From positions 1,922,001 to 1,986,000 of the forward strand of contig CM032125.1 of assembly GCA_018894105.1 (NCBI GenBank): DNA of 64,000 nt. The letters are read 5' to 3'. Below, one piece after another: positions 11,700 through 24,620 of this stretch. The notes beneath the pieces were generated by a model, which saw only the letters and a program-made list of their open reading frames with translations, did not search any database and was not told the DNA's origin. Both the position numbers and the translations under genes were made by a program. Each line of letters opens with the position of its first letter. The first letter of the stretch is position 1. Source of the DNA: Jacaranda mimosifolia (Eukaryota > Streptophyta > Magnoliopsida > Lamiales > Bignoniaceae).

Positions 11700-14600
11700 T
11701 GTAATACCCCAAGTCTCTATATGAATTATTGTAAATCTAATAATATATATACATATATATATATATATTAATTAGAAGTGTTATTAATAATACCTTTAGA
11801 ACTATTTAAATTTCATTAAGAATAAGCTTCAATGTCATGAGATCTAGAATGCCATGAGATCTAGAGTGCTAGAAAGTAAGGTTATATAACTAATAGTGAG
11901 CTTTTGTCATATGGCAAAAAAAAAAAAAAAAAAATGGATCAATTATATTTGGTTTTGATTTTTCTTTGACATTTTGTTTTGTTCTTCTTACGGAATTTGA
12001 GAAGGCAATTCATTTGGAGTTTAATAAGTGGCAAAAGAATCTTAATAGAAAGTAAATATCATATATAATTTATGTTCTTTTTGGAGCTTATTAGGGAATC
12101 CTATTTTAAGTATTTACCTAATCTTACTTACAATTTCGAGGAAATAGAGAATTTTAATTTTCATAATTTTTTAAGGACTACTTACTGGTGATGATTGAAG
12201 ATGTACAACTTATTAACTTGCAACACGATGCCAATTACTTGAGGGAAACTTCAGCAATTGAATTCTAAGTAATGATTAAGTTAACAATTGCATACATCAT
12301 TTTGAGATTACATATGACTTCGAACTATGGATTAATGGTATATTGGAAGCTATTTAACTAGACACGTTGGTAAGCTATAATTGTATAAAATAGGTATTAT
12401 TACTACAACGTCCTTTACTTAAGGTTTAGGGTAAATATATAAACTTCCAATGTGGTTTAGGAAATTACATTTACCTTCCTTAGGGTACGTTGTCATCTAA
12501 CAAATAGGTCCTGCATTAGTTAAACTAATGAGTTTTATTAATGACATCATCGAATTTTTGTGAAAATTCAATTTTACCCTTCGTTTGACTATAACAGGGT
12601 GTTGACTTTTTTATTGGACCAAATTACCCCTCAATTACCCTTCACTTTTTGTTGCATTTGTGGGTGTAATTGTAATAAAATAACCATAATAAGGGAATTA
12701 ACATAATAAATTAAAATATTATGGTTGGAAATATAGCTTAGTAATTAATTTTTAATTAGTTAACTAATTAATCTTTACAAAATAAATGTTTAACAAATTG
12801 ATATTGTTTGGTATACACAACAATGGGGCTCTTAAATATTTTAAAAAATAGTAGTTAAAATACAAACTTAATATTATTTAAAAATGTATTTAGAAAAAAT
12901 AAATTTATTGTCTCTTAAACTAGTGTGCGTTTAACAATTTAAATTATAAAATAAATTTGCATATATTAGAATATTAATAAAATCACATCAATATTAAATA
13001 ATTTTAATTTCAAACTTCAAATAAGAAAAACAAAAATAATTAAATTATAGAATTTTAATAAATTTAAATTACATACTTAGTAATATCAAATTAATAACTA
13101 TGTCTAAAATACTTTAATTAGATTAACTTTAATATATTTATTAATTAAAAAATAAATATAGATCATCTTAGATATCATAATTTAATAATTTTGAAATACA
13201 TGTTTTAAAAACTAAATAATATATCTATCTATACATATATATATAATATAATGTATATAAATGTTAAAAATATAGCATATCTAAAATATTTTTTTTAAAT
13301 AATTAAATTTATTTAATAATGTTAAATAAAAAATATATATATGAATTCAATTCATGTTAAAATAAAAAAAATAATGGAAGTATTTATTAATTAAAAATAA
13401 AACTAAAAAATCTAAAATAACGTTACGTATTTAACAATGTGAAACAATAAACATATAAAGAATAATTTATATAATAATATTATATATTTATTAATTGAAC
13501 TACATTATTAACAACATTAAAACAATCCACATATTTAAAATAATTTAATTAAATTTAATAAATTACTTATTCATTAAAAATAAAATTAAAAAAATTAAAA
13601 AAAATCACCATCTTAGTCTGCTCCCCACTCAGCGCATGACAACACTTGCCATGGCAAGACCATGGCTGCTACTCTGGCATGCAGTAGCCATGGGCCCATG
13701 GCCGCAATCGCCAGATCTGGCCAATTTCCATAGGGTAGAGGCGTGGGTTGCCATGCTTGCTCCATGCTTGTGTCAAGTCCAAATTTAATGCTAATTTTGA
13801 CTTTCATTTTCTATTCTTCCTTTTTCTTCTTTGTCTTCATTTTTCTCCTCATTTTCTTCTCATTTTCTTCTTCCTTCCTCTCACCAACCGTGCCCATCAC
13901 CATCACTACCACCACCACCGGATAGTTTTCCTTCAACCAACCACCACACCAACTCATTTCCCCACACCACCGAGACCTCATCTCCACCATTAGCGGCGGC
14001 GGCAGCTCACCAGAGGCACGGCGGAGAGAGAGACCGAAAGTAGGAGCAAGTGGGTCTCTCAATTTCGGGCGTCAAACTGAGCAAAGGAGGAGCGTTTTAG
14101 CTAGCCTTCGACGAGGAGATCACCGTGGTATAGTTGCATGGCGGAGATACGCAGCGGAGACGGCGAAAACAGGCGGCGAAGCTATTGACCGTGACCACTT
14201 CGGGCTGCGTTTTGACGGGGTTTCCGGCGTCCAAATAAAAAACCGAGGGTACCATTGGAAAGCTCTCGGCGAGAGGATTCTATCAGTGGTGCTACCTCAA
14301 TTTTTCGGCGACGGCGAACGGCGGCGGCCAGGCAGTTTTTTTCTATTCGTTCCAACTATCGTGACGGTATAATCCATTTTCGAATCCCGATATTAGTTAG
14401 TGATTTATAAATTTTGCTAGATTTTGATAATTATATTTTTTTATGTATTGTATATATATATATTCATGCAAGGTATATGTATGAGTTAGGATGATAAGTG
14501 ATTTAATTATGGATTTTAGGTTGTGTTATTATATTATTATGTATTATATATATGTACAAGAATTTTAGATTTTGATGGCATATTGATAATATTGGAGATA

Positions 14601-16436
14601 ATTGTTAGATTAAGTATGAAATATTATGTAGTTGGAGGTTGAATTGAGTTTTATAAGATTTTGTAAGATTTAATTAGTGGCATTTGGTGGTTTTGAGCTA
14701 ATTATAGATTATTATAAAATAGGATTTTAAGATTTTAAATCTTAAATTGTTAATAGTTGATAAGATTAAGTTAGTTTGTTTGATTTATATAAACTTGGAC
14801 TTAAATAAAACTTATTTGGTAATTTTGGGACTTTAAATAATTGATGAATTAAGCGGCATTTGACTAAGAATAACTAAATGATAGTAATTGTAATATTGTT
14901 ATGAATTTGGAATGACATGCCCAGGATGATTATGTATTTTAAAATTAGTTGTTGCTTCATTACTAGACTTGATAAGGAATCGAGATTAATTGGGAAATAA
15001 TTGGTTTTATTGAACCCTTTGGCATAGTTTGATTAGGATAATGTTGTGATATATTTCTAGAAGATTACTAGAATTGAATAGGAAAGTGACTTTGGAAGTA
15101 CTCTGTTGATTAGGTATTGAAGGAGTGGATCCTGTTGATCAGTAGATCACGACCAGGGTTATTTTGCTGAAACTGCAAGAGGTGAGGATCTATCTCTCTT
15201 GGTACTTGTTATACCTATGAGGTTCTGCCAATTTGGCACCTTATTGAGCTATCTATTATTGAAATTAACCCCTATGTGGGTTTACTGTTTCTGTACTGTA
15301 CTCAGAACCGTGTTTGGTTTCTGTTTGTTATTTGATTCTGTTCTGAATACCCCTGTAAGGGTTATATCTGTTCTGTATCTGTTTCTGTCTGTTCTGGCGC
15401 CCAGAATTTTATCTGTTATCTGTTCTGCTCTGATTTGTATCTGTTGCCTTGTCGGCATTTCTGTTATCTGATCTGTATTTGGCCATGCTAGCATATCTGT
15501 ATCTGTTACTGTTATCTGTTGCCTGATGGGCATTACTTCTGTCTGCTATGATTTGATCTGTCTGAAACTGGCAAAGTGCTAGGGACTTCCCCTGGGCATC
15601 TGCATAAGCGGTTAATTCTGTTATTTGTACGGTGATTATGAGGCCAAGGGCTGATCCGGGCGATCTATTTGGTTATGTGAGGCATGGAAAGGACTTCCCC
15701 TTGGTGTCAACGACACGCTAGGGACTTCCCCTGGACATCGGCGGTGCGCTATACAGCATCGTATGGGCATCTACCATATACCAAGCTGTTACGCTTAGGT
15801 GATATGTTTGTCTGGTATAAGGTGAATCGGCAATGCATGTCTTAGACTATCCTTTGAATACATATGCTTTCGATTTGATCTGTCTGATTGTTTCTATTTG
15901 TCTAACATCTGATCTTGGAGCAATAAGGCAGGAGAGTTTCCTGTTTGCTTATCGGAATTATCTGTTTCTGTACTTGTTTAATCTGTGATTTGTCGAGTCG
16001 AATCATCCTCGCATAAATGCCTTCTGTATTCCTCACTAAGTCTTTGGACTTACCTCCCTGTATTTTATGATATCAAACAGGGAAGAGATGGTGCGAGATT
16101 GAATTGGGAAGAAATGAAATCAATTTCCTTTTGAAGATTGTACAGAATATAAGTTATGATGTATTATATTTGGAATGAAACTTTAGAGATGTTGTGATAT
16201 GTATGATTGAAATTATAAGGTTTTAATGTGTTATGCAGTAAGATATTAATATTATGAAGTTTAGTAGGTGTTTATTTTGAAAATTTTGATTTAGAACTGA
16301 TTGATGAGATTGAATGTCATTTTAGAAAATATGTGAAATAAACTTATGGGCCTTTTGTTAGATTACGATTCTAATATTTAAGATTGAATCTGTGTGGTGC
16401 CTTGACTGAGGTGTCATTCTGAGGAGGGGTGCTACA
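11700..16436 (+). mobile_element. Probable solo LTR of the gypsy family
   Basis: It starts TGTAATACCCC and ends GGGGTGCTACA. The related sequence at 25490-25510 continues without interruption at the left junction, which fixes 11700 as the insertion point. About 1.3 kb at its 3' end (15150-16436) is homologous to the LTR at 1580-3100. No primer-binding site follows and no internal region is seen, so it is a solo LTR rather than a full element. Flanks TAAAA/TTAAG are only a weak 5-bp duplication. The C/G-rich zone at 13610-14340 and the very AT-rich 12650-13600 are both inside it. Confidence 0.6.
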
Positions 16437-16489
16437 TTAAGGGAGGTTGTTGTAATTATCCCTATAAAATATATATTTTTTAGAACTAA

Positions 16490-18110
16490 TAAGAAAATAA
16501 AACCATTTAATTTGTGGTTTTTCTTTATATTGAAAGAAGGTTGATCTCGTAATCTACATCTTGTTTTAAGCTAATTTAGTGATTTAAGTATATAATCTTG
16601 CAACAGTGATAGAGTTGATGTTATAACATAATTTTAGAACTTATATTATTGAATTAACAAGAGTAAGCTCAATTTTGTATTAATCAGCCTAAGCTATTTA
16701 AAATTCATTTTAAGTTATGATTAAGCCTATAAGTAGTGTAGATAATGAGCCCACAAATTGTTATGATATATTTACGGATTTACACCCATGATTACCAAAT
16801 TAAAGATGAAGAAAGTTATTTTTTTAATAAATTTTTGGATCTTTGGGTAGATTAATAATTTTGAAGGTCTTCCCATCATTTTAAAACTCAATTTAGATAG
16901 TTTGACCCTTATAAGGTATCTAGTCATATTAGTTCACTAGAACCCTACATATAGGTGATATGAAACCATAAAATATATTTTTTCTGCCGCCTTAATTCTT
17001 TTCATGCGGGAATTCACTACAAACAACCTAACTTTCTCTACAAAATCCATCCTAGATGAAAAGAAGAAGGTCACAAAAACAGAAGATGAAGAGCTGAGGA
17101 TCAAAGTGATTCAACATTCTTGAGGTATTATTAGAACTTCTAGTTAATGTCTGATTCATTTAAGTATATTTAGGCCCTAAATTATCATGATATATTTGTG
17201 GATAGGATTTAGGCAATTTGGGCCAACCGGTGGATTAAGTGGAAAGAAATCTGAGATGCGTAAGTAGTGTCTTCCTTCTAATGTTTCATAAATGTATTTT
17301 CAAGTAATTATATATTTTTCTGTCTAAATGATCTTTTTGTATAAAAAAAATTGAGTAAACTATGTTAATATTTCTCTTACGTAAAGTCTATCATGTGATC
17401 CTATTTTTACAAAGATGAATTTTTATTTATTTATTTCTTTTGGATAAAGAAATAACAAAAATCATTTTTTTAAAGAGAAATTAACAATAGATTTTGCTCT
17501 ACATGTTTGGGTAAACTCTAACCGTACTACTGGGTTAAAGAATATTACTAACTGTGCTATGGGTTATTGTAGCAAATCTCTAACCTCTTCATCAAATTAT
17601 AGTAGTATAATCTCTGACTGAGCTACAGGTTATTTAGCAAATTACTGATCGCACTACCAGATTATAGTAGCAAATTCTTGATCGCGATATTAGGTTGTAG
17701 TAGCAAATTCTTGATCGCGATATATTAGCAAATCCCTGACTGTACTACTGAGTTACAGTAGTAATTGGACCCTGAAAGTTCATAAGCATAATTAAGGACA
17801 ACATAATGAGGCATATGTTCTGTTATGTTTTAAACATATTTCGGATGAAGTCTGATTTTGTTGACCTTATACCTATATTATTGCAAAAAAGAGATCACAT
17901 GCTATATGCGTGTCCTATGAGAGCATGTTAATGATTTTCCGAACATTAGCCTGATTTAAGCAAAAAGCAATTACTTTATAATTTCAAAGATTAAATGGGC
18001 GGGTCTAGAATCAAACATTAAATCCAAGACCTATTTATAATTTCGAAACCCGTACATCCAAAACAAGACATGTCCGAGGCAAGTCCTGGTAGAACTCGAG
18101 CCCATTGTCA
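16490..18110 (+). mobile_element. LTR-like debris of uncertain family
   Basis: The layout resembles a gypsy LTR: a C/G-richer leader with AAGAAGAAGGTCAC and GAAGAGCTGAGGATC near 17050-17110, a TTCTTGAGGTATTA box, a minisatellite, and a tail with ATGTTCTGTTATGTTTT. I could not define termini, a target-site duplication or a close second copy. No coding sequence is visible. Confidence 0.3.
17515..17765 (+). repeat. Minisatellite, ~35-40-bp unit
   Basis: The unit resembles TAGCAAATTCTTGATCGCG followed by a YTAYTAGGTTRTAG block. About six to seven diverged copies can be followed, with the pair at 17655-17725 nearly identical. No coding potential is seen. Confidence 0.7.
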
Positions 18111-18249
18111 TCCTAATTGTGCAAGCCAGGTTCATGGGTTGCTAATCAACTATTCAACTTATTGGTAGATTATCTCCAATCATGCAAATTTGGACACAAC
18201 TAATTGGTAGACTATGTTTACACAACTTTATTGGACAATCATATTTGCT

Positions 18250-18620
18250 TTTCTCGTTAGTCACAATTACTTTGTAATTAAGAATGACCAACTTTATATT
18301 TATTTTTGTTGTGTGTAGAATTAATCAACTAACACTCTCTCTCCAAATTCTTTTTCCAAATTTTAATCATACTTTGGGTGGGTAAGTGATGGCCGCTTTC
18401 CATACTTTGCTCACCTTGTGACATTTTTCACGAAAAATAGTAGTGGCGAAACAGGAAGTAGTGGAGAAACAGGAAAAGCAAAGCTATGAAGATATTTTGG
18501 GGAAACTAAGGGGAGAGAGTTGGCTCAAGAAATAAATATAGTTTGAAGAAGTTGAAAGGTGAAACGACAGTTTTTCATTATATTTTTATTCTTAAGTTTG
18601 CGCATCGTGAATTATATTTT
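18250..18620 (+). repeat. Duplicated segment, paralogous to 26500-26770
   Basis: Shared blocks include TGGGTGGGTAAGTGAT, CCATACTTTGCTCAC, AACAGGAAAAGCAAAGCTATGA, AGAGTTGGCTCAA and CAGTTTTTCATTA in the same order and orientation. A shorter GTCACRRTNACTTTRTAATTAAGAATGA block also recurs near 61876 and 62330. The segment is part of the local duplication of the beta-glucosidase neighbourhood. No gene was recognised in it. Confidence 0.6.
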
Positions 18621-20283
18621 TTAAAAGGGTTAATTATATATGCCCCAAAAGATCACCATCCAATTACAAAAAAATTTAAAAAAGAAATTCAATATGTTAA
18701 GATCCTCTTAAATTTGCTAATTTCATATAATTTGCAAACTCCTTAGATGCCATTAGTGATTTTGCTTATGTCATCAAAAAATATTATTTTATTTCACACC
18801 AAAGTCTTGTTAGGATTCAAACTACAAATATCACATATGTAAGTGTGACGGCGATGCTATGGAACCAATTGACCACTTGACTCACTCCAAAATAATATTG
18901 AAAATTCAAATTTGCCCTTGTATTTTTCAATAATGTGATGCAAAAAAAATACACTTGGACCAATTTGTATATTTTTCATACTATGAAGTATAATTTTCAC
19001 ATAGTTTATATTTTAAAAATTATTAACGAAAATACATATATAATTTACAACTAATTACATGAATTAAGTAAATGTTAGTTATATTCAGACTCTAAATAAA
19101 TATATCGAAGAATATTCTTAGACAAGTGCATAGTTTTTTTATTTTTCAAATTAACTTATAATTTTGATAATTTTGAATTACTTATAATATATTTAAATAT
19201 TAAAAAATTTCATAAATATTAAATTAGTTTATTAAAATTCAGACTTTAAATAAAAAAATAAAAATAATAGACAATATAATTTTAATAATTTTAAATCACA
19301 TACTGAATAATTTTTCTAATAGTTTTTTCTTTATTTTTTAAACTTTTTTTTCTTTTTTCTTTTTCTTTTTCTTTTTTCTTTTCCTCATCTTCATTCTCTC
19401 CTCAATCTACCTTACACCAACCACATCAACTACAAGCGCCGCCTCCAACGCCCCTACCGTGGCCATTCCCCCGACCGAAACCTCTAGTACCCCTTGTATC
19501 GGTGCCATCAACATCACGGTAGCCATGACAGCTGCTAAGGTGGGAGGAGTGGCAACAAAAAATTCATATTTGTTACAATTAAGCTAGAAAACAGATCCAC
19601 AAAGTTAGGCCAATGTAGGGGAAAAGGTAATTTTAGTCCGCTAATTTTATGGTTTTGAGACCTAAGTGGCAATAATTGGGTTATTTAAGATATTCAGACT
19701 GTTATTATTATTAGCTCGATGTAACATTATGAGGTCAAATATATAATTAAGGACTTAATTATATCTCTTTACTGGAATCAATATGAACCATGCACGTATT
19801 TCCATATTAACGACATAATTAACACGTTTGTAACGATAATGCCAAATTGAACCCTAAAACTACCGTATTAATCGAGTAATTATTGATTTTAGATTGATAT
19901 CCGTATAATTGTAATTGTAGGTTCGAATGAGGATTTTGACATTAGCCTATTCTTTTAGTTAGGTGACGAAGAATTAGGTCCCGCAGACCTGTAGGCTATG
20001 ACAGCATTTTCTAAGGCTATGGAGGTGAGGGTCTGTCAATCTAGCATTTGATTACACCTATCTGATAGTGTCATAAGCCCCTAGCAGGGTTAACTTGTTT
20101 ATGTGTTGTATCTGCATCTTGGTTATTGAACTCTGTGAATTGCTTTAAATCTCGTGTGTTATCTGTTAATTGATGCATATACCCCTATGAGGGTTGTTCT
20201 GTTGATTTTGCCTCTAGTAAGAGTTTGTCATATTTGTTCGGACACCCATAACTCTCTTTTGCTACCTATTATCATTCTGTTAT

Positions 20284-20470
20284 TTGTTATCATTCCATTA
20301 TCTGTTATTGATCTATTATCTATTACCGTCCTATTGTCTATTACTGTTCTATTATCTATTACTGTTCTGTTACCTGTTACCGTTCCATTACTTGTTACCA
20401 TTTCGCTATCAGTTACTGTTCTGTTATTTGTTACTATTCGATTATCTGTTATCGATTTGTGTAAGCTATG
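20284..20470 (+). repeat. Short tandem run, ~15-16-bp units
   Basis: About a dozen units of the type CTGTTAYCTGTTAYYRTTC follow each other with small changes. They give an unusually long leucine-rich open frame in several phases, which I regard as a by-product of the repeat and not as a protein. Confidence 0.65.
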
Positions 20471-20754
20471 GGCTTGTCGGCAATCAATTTAATGATACTT
20501 GATATATATACGGTTATCTGTTGGCTAAGTGCCGACCCTAGAAAGATGCTTGGATCCCCGATATGCTAGGGATACTCCTAAGCATTGGCGATGTGCCAAG
20601 AAAACTCATAGGCATGAGCAATGTGCTAGGGATACTCCTAAGCATCAATAATCTGCCATGTACCAAGCCATCATGCTTGGGTAAGACTGACTGATTAGAA
20701 GAAGGGAAATCTGATATAGATGTCATGTTATGATCTATTGGAATGCATATGTTA

Positions 20755-21502
20755 GGGTTAATTGCATTTTTGATCTTATAAGTTAGCCCCATTTGAATTT
20801 TGGTTCCATTCTTTATGACTTTCGCACATTGCATCCCATAAGTGCATTTTTTTCTCAATTTGAGGACTCAAAAGGGCTTTCCGTCCAATAATTAATGAAG
20901 CAGCCATGTGCCACTCACGTAGCTATTAAATTGTTGCTTTTTTGGTCTCATAAATTAGGTCTGTTTGCATTTTTGTTCCCAATGATAGCTCAAATAAATT
21001 TTTGCAGAAGAAAAAAGAAAAATAGCTACAAGTGAAGGTGCAATTTATTTTTGTGGCACACCATCTTCATTGAAAACCTCATGGACAAATGAAAATTCAA
21101 ATATAAGGTTTCCTGATTTTGTTTTCATGAATAATAGATGTTGTTTCTTTGCTTGGAAAGACCATCAAATATGTTGTAGAACAAGATAAGTGATGATTTG
21201 GTTGTTTAGTATGTTGAATGTAATGAAAAAAAATTGTTAAAACTTCAAAAAAAATTATTGGAGCTATCGTTGGAACCAAAAATACAAATAGGCCTAACTT
21301 ATGGGACCAAAAAGCAACAATGTAACGGCCATGTGAGTGGCATGTGACTGCTCTGTTAATAATTGGATGGAAAGCTATTTTCGTACTTAAATTGCAAAAA
21401 AAAATAAAAATACACTTATGGGATGCAATGTGTGAAAGTCATAAAGAATGGGACCAAAATCCAAATAGGTCTAACTTGTGGGACCAAAAATGCAATTTAC
21501 CC
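20755..21502. mobile_element. Fold-back MULE-type MITE with ~240-bp arms
   Basis: The left arm (20755-20995) and right arm (about 21262-21502) are inverted copies. The left begins GGGTTAATTGCATTTTTG and the right, inverted, begins GGGTAAATTGCATTTTTGG; the arms can be followed through CATTGCATCCCATAAGTG and ATTGTTGCTTTTTGGTC. They are flanked by perfect 9-bp direct repeats CATATGTTA (20746-20754 and 21503-21511), the Mutator signature. The spacer is non-coding. A transcript would form a very long hairpin. Confidence 0.85.
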
Positions 21503-22141
21503 CATATGTTATTCGGGTTTGCTATACTATAACTGTATCCTAACTGTTTGTAATTTGTTCATGGAGCAATAAAGATGGAGAGATTCTTATTCGCTCAAAT
21601 TGTTAATGCCTGAATCTTGATATGTTCATGTTCTGACTGTTGATTTATAATCTATTGAGTTTTCCTCCTCAATTAGCCCCTACTGTTTTGTTACTTAAAT
21701 TATCCATCACTAAGTCCCTTTAGACTTACCCTCCCATATTATTTGATTTTCTCAGACAGGATAAGGTGATGGACACGGACTTCTAGCTTGGACTGGAGAT
21801 AATATGTTTGTGTTAGAACATATTTTTATATGTGTATATGGGATCACTTGAATGTTAAGCTTTGACCTAGAGAAGTTGCGATATGTTAAGAATGAACTAA
21901 TGACCTGAGGCATGTATATGTTATGTTAAATGTTAGGGGATCATTTATGGCATGTATTTAGTATTTTTTTTTATTTTTTTATTTTTTGTTAAGGTCTTTT
22001 AAGTTGAATTTGTTGCTAACTTTGAAAGAGTTTGAAATTTTCTTATGGGCATATTGCTTGTTATGGGTTAGGAATTAAGATTGAATCGGAGTGACATATG
22101 AGTTTAAAAGTTATTCTGAGTGGGGTGCCACATAATGGTTG

Positions 22142-22746
22142 AAATAATTTTGTTCGAGCACATACATTGCAAGATAATTATGAAGTTCTTGTTCAACATA
22201 CAAGACTCAACAATATAGATGCAAGAGTTTTTTATCAAAAGGGAAAGGAAGTGCTTTTTTGTTGGAGTGAAGAACTTAGCAGAGGAAAACTAGCTGAGCT
22301 CATGAATAATACATCCTATCAAAAGAACGGTAATTATAACAAATCATACTTAAATTAAAATTACAATTTTGGCTTCTTTATATTTAAACATTCCTTTTTT
22401 TGATATTATATTGATCCTTGGAAGATTAAGATTTATTCTTTCCTACATCTAAATATCTTCATTTTTCATAGTCTTTGTGAAAAGCACAATGTTGGATATT
22501 TATGGAACATCAAGGCATAGAAAGGCCATGCAGTTTTATGGCATGAAACTACATTGGTCCAACTACACCATCAAAAGTTGGTACAAGGTACACAAAATTC
22601 TAAATTATACTTTATGAATATAATTATGATCATCTATGCTTAATTCAATCACACTGAATATTGCTTTAGGTTCCAACTGAAGTTAAAAAGATATTCCAAA
22701 ATAACAAGAACAAAAACCAAGATTTGCTTTGGACTTACAGAAAATA
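22142..22746 (+). pseudogene. Three 3' exons of an unidentified gene inside the MULE
   Basis: Three segments join in one frame with canonical borders: about 22142-22329 (donor GT), 22472-22587 (AG/GT) and 22670-22746 (AG), ending in TAA. Phases agree: 22329 leaves one base, 22472 supplies two. The joined product (about 115 residues) includes LVQHTRLNNIDARVFYQKG, LDIYGTSRHRKAMQFYGMKL and VPTEVKKIFQNNKNKNQDLL. It is Lys/Asn-rich at the end with no membrane segment. I do not recognise the family. The 5' exons are missing, the upstream DNA being LTR sequence, so this is a gene fragment, most simply host exons captured by the Mutator-like element (Pack-MULE). A fortuitous set of splice sites is less likely given three consistent phases. 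Confidence 0.55.
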
Positions 22747-24244
22747 ATCTGCCTGCTGCTTCTTTGTATGATGACAGTATTTGGAAACAAAAGTTTGATA
22801 GAGTTTCAAAGAAGCCTACAAAAGAACAGCCAAGAGAGTGCTTTGGGTTTAAATAGATGCTGAAACATTTAATCTGCATTTTTTTGCAAGCTGAATTCAT
22901 ACACAATTCAGCCCCTGTTTCACAATGGAATATGTCATTGATGCATGATTGATCACTTAAAACATAGTCTGCTATCTGTTGCTCTTTGTGTTTTTTTTCC
23001 AATCTTTTGGCTTTTAGATACTTGCCCAGTTGATCAACATTTTCATGATTAGAGCACTTCTGTGGATAATAGTGTAAATTTGTAGACTATAGTATGATTT
23101 GTTTTGGTTCTCTAACAAATATCTGCTATTAATTTCAATCATTTCACTGTTAAGCCACTGCTGTGCTTTCATTTGTTACAATTGACATTCAGTGAGAAAC
23201 TATGGATTTTTGTAGCTGTAATCTGTTACTTCGAACTTTAGTAAATGAGAGTGTTCATAAGATTTTATGTGCTGATAGTTTGGAAATAACTTCTTGGTTC
23301 TTATATGAAATGAAATTTGGATAGAATTGAGTTGATTTGAGAACATGCTATTCATGATCAGAACTTCGAAGCTTTCATGATACTGGAAATGAAATAATGA
23401 CTCTGTTTGGAGCACTATCAAAAAAATTTGTTGCTTTCAAATTTCACTGTATTTTTATGCTTAGATTGGTGCATTATTTTGGTTGACTAGCTGTAGTGAA
23501 TTTGCTTAAATCATCTTCTAAACAAGATGGCGTTAGAAATGCTACTTGAAAACTTCACTTGACGCAGAGCCAGTTTTTAATCTCTATTGATACCATAAAT
23601 TAAACAAATGTTAGATGAAATCAATTGGACTAGAAGGACCAAACTTATCTTATTTTGGAAACTTGATGTGAATGAAATGTATGTATCCTCTTCGCTTGTG
23701 AATATTAAATGCAAGAATTTAAGTATATATTACTATGCTGCATCATTTAGCACAATTAATTTTTGTTGGTATAGTTCCAATTTCTCAAAACTTTAAAAAA
23801 TTAAAAAATTGATGAGTTTACTACATATAAGCAGAATATGGAAGAACAAATTTATGTACTATATCTATTTTTGACATATAGTTAAAACTAACAAAAAAAT
23901 TATTAATTAATTTCACTCAAAAATGCTATAATTTTATATATTACTAGATAATAGAAAATTATATGTGATACAATAGTTATCATTCTATTTTTCCTAACCT
24001 AAATTAAAATATTGCAAACAGCAAATTTGTTTATTTTGAATTGCGCTTTTTATTTATAATATTCATTATTTTATGAAAAGTAAATTTGAAGTCAAAATTT
24101 CTTCTCAACAAACAAGCTAGTATTGTTGCTTGAGATTTTTTTTTTTTTTTTTTGGTAGAACTGAATCTCATTATTTCACAATTTTTTTAAAATTTACTAT
24201 ACCACTGCAAACTGCATTTACTATACCACGGGCACAGCACTGTG

Positions 24245-24620
24245 CCTTATGCGGTGCTCATTTTCTAGTTAGTAACTGTATATATATATGTATAAATGTT
24301 ACGGTCCCCCTTCCCGCTACGCTACCCCACCCTCTCGCTGTGCTGTCCCCACCCACAGCTACAACTCCCACGCCTTGGCCATGGCAGTATATATATATAT
24401 ATATATATATGCATAACACATACATGCATATGTATATAATATATATCATTATAAAATACACATATATATATATATATATGTAAATGCTTACAACCCCCTT
24501 CCCCCCAAACAAAACCCCCCACCCCGCTGCTGCACCTCCCACCCCTTGGGCGACGGCTGCTTGGTGCCACCATGGCTAGCGCTGACCAAGCAGCCGGCCG
24601 TGCACTGGCCACATGAGCTT
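24245..24620. repeat. C-rich blocks alternating with (TA)n microsatellites
   Basis: Two related blocks, each TATATGTAAATG(C/T)TTAC followed by a C-rich pyrimidine stretch and a CTTGG box, are separated by TA/TACA runs at about 24390-24480. Open frames on both strands here (Tyr/Ile repeats) are produced by the microsatellites and are not genes. Confidence 0.6.

Larger units (their letters stand above)
19717..22133 (+). mobile_element. LTR fragment of the same gypsy superfamily
   Basis: The stretch from about 20030 has the same architecture as 15150-16436: ACCCCTATGAGGGTTGTTCTG, repeated CTAGGGATACTCCTAAGCAT modules, CCAAGCCATCATGCTTGGGTAAG, CACTAAGTCCCTTTAGACTTACC and a terminal GGGGTGCCACA. 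The start (TGTAACATTATGAGG) is plausible, but no flanking duplication supports it. It lies within the MULE and is itself interrupted by a 748-bp MITE. Confidence 0.5.

Noticed and set aside
15199..15533. Overlapping frames on both strands near 15.2-15.5 kb
   Set aside because: They lie in the repetitive CTGTTATCTGT zone of the solo LTR and have homologues in the inverted LTR at 2700-2950 that are not open.
20154..20502. Hydrophobic Leu-rich frame that looks like a membrane protein
   Set aside because: Produced by short tandem CTGTTAYC-type repeats within an LTR and open in more than one phase.
24130..24612. Open frames on both strands around the TA/TACA microsatellite
   Set aside because: The frames are generated by dinucleotide repeats (Tyr-Ile runs) and overlap on opposite strands; no conserved domain.
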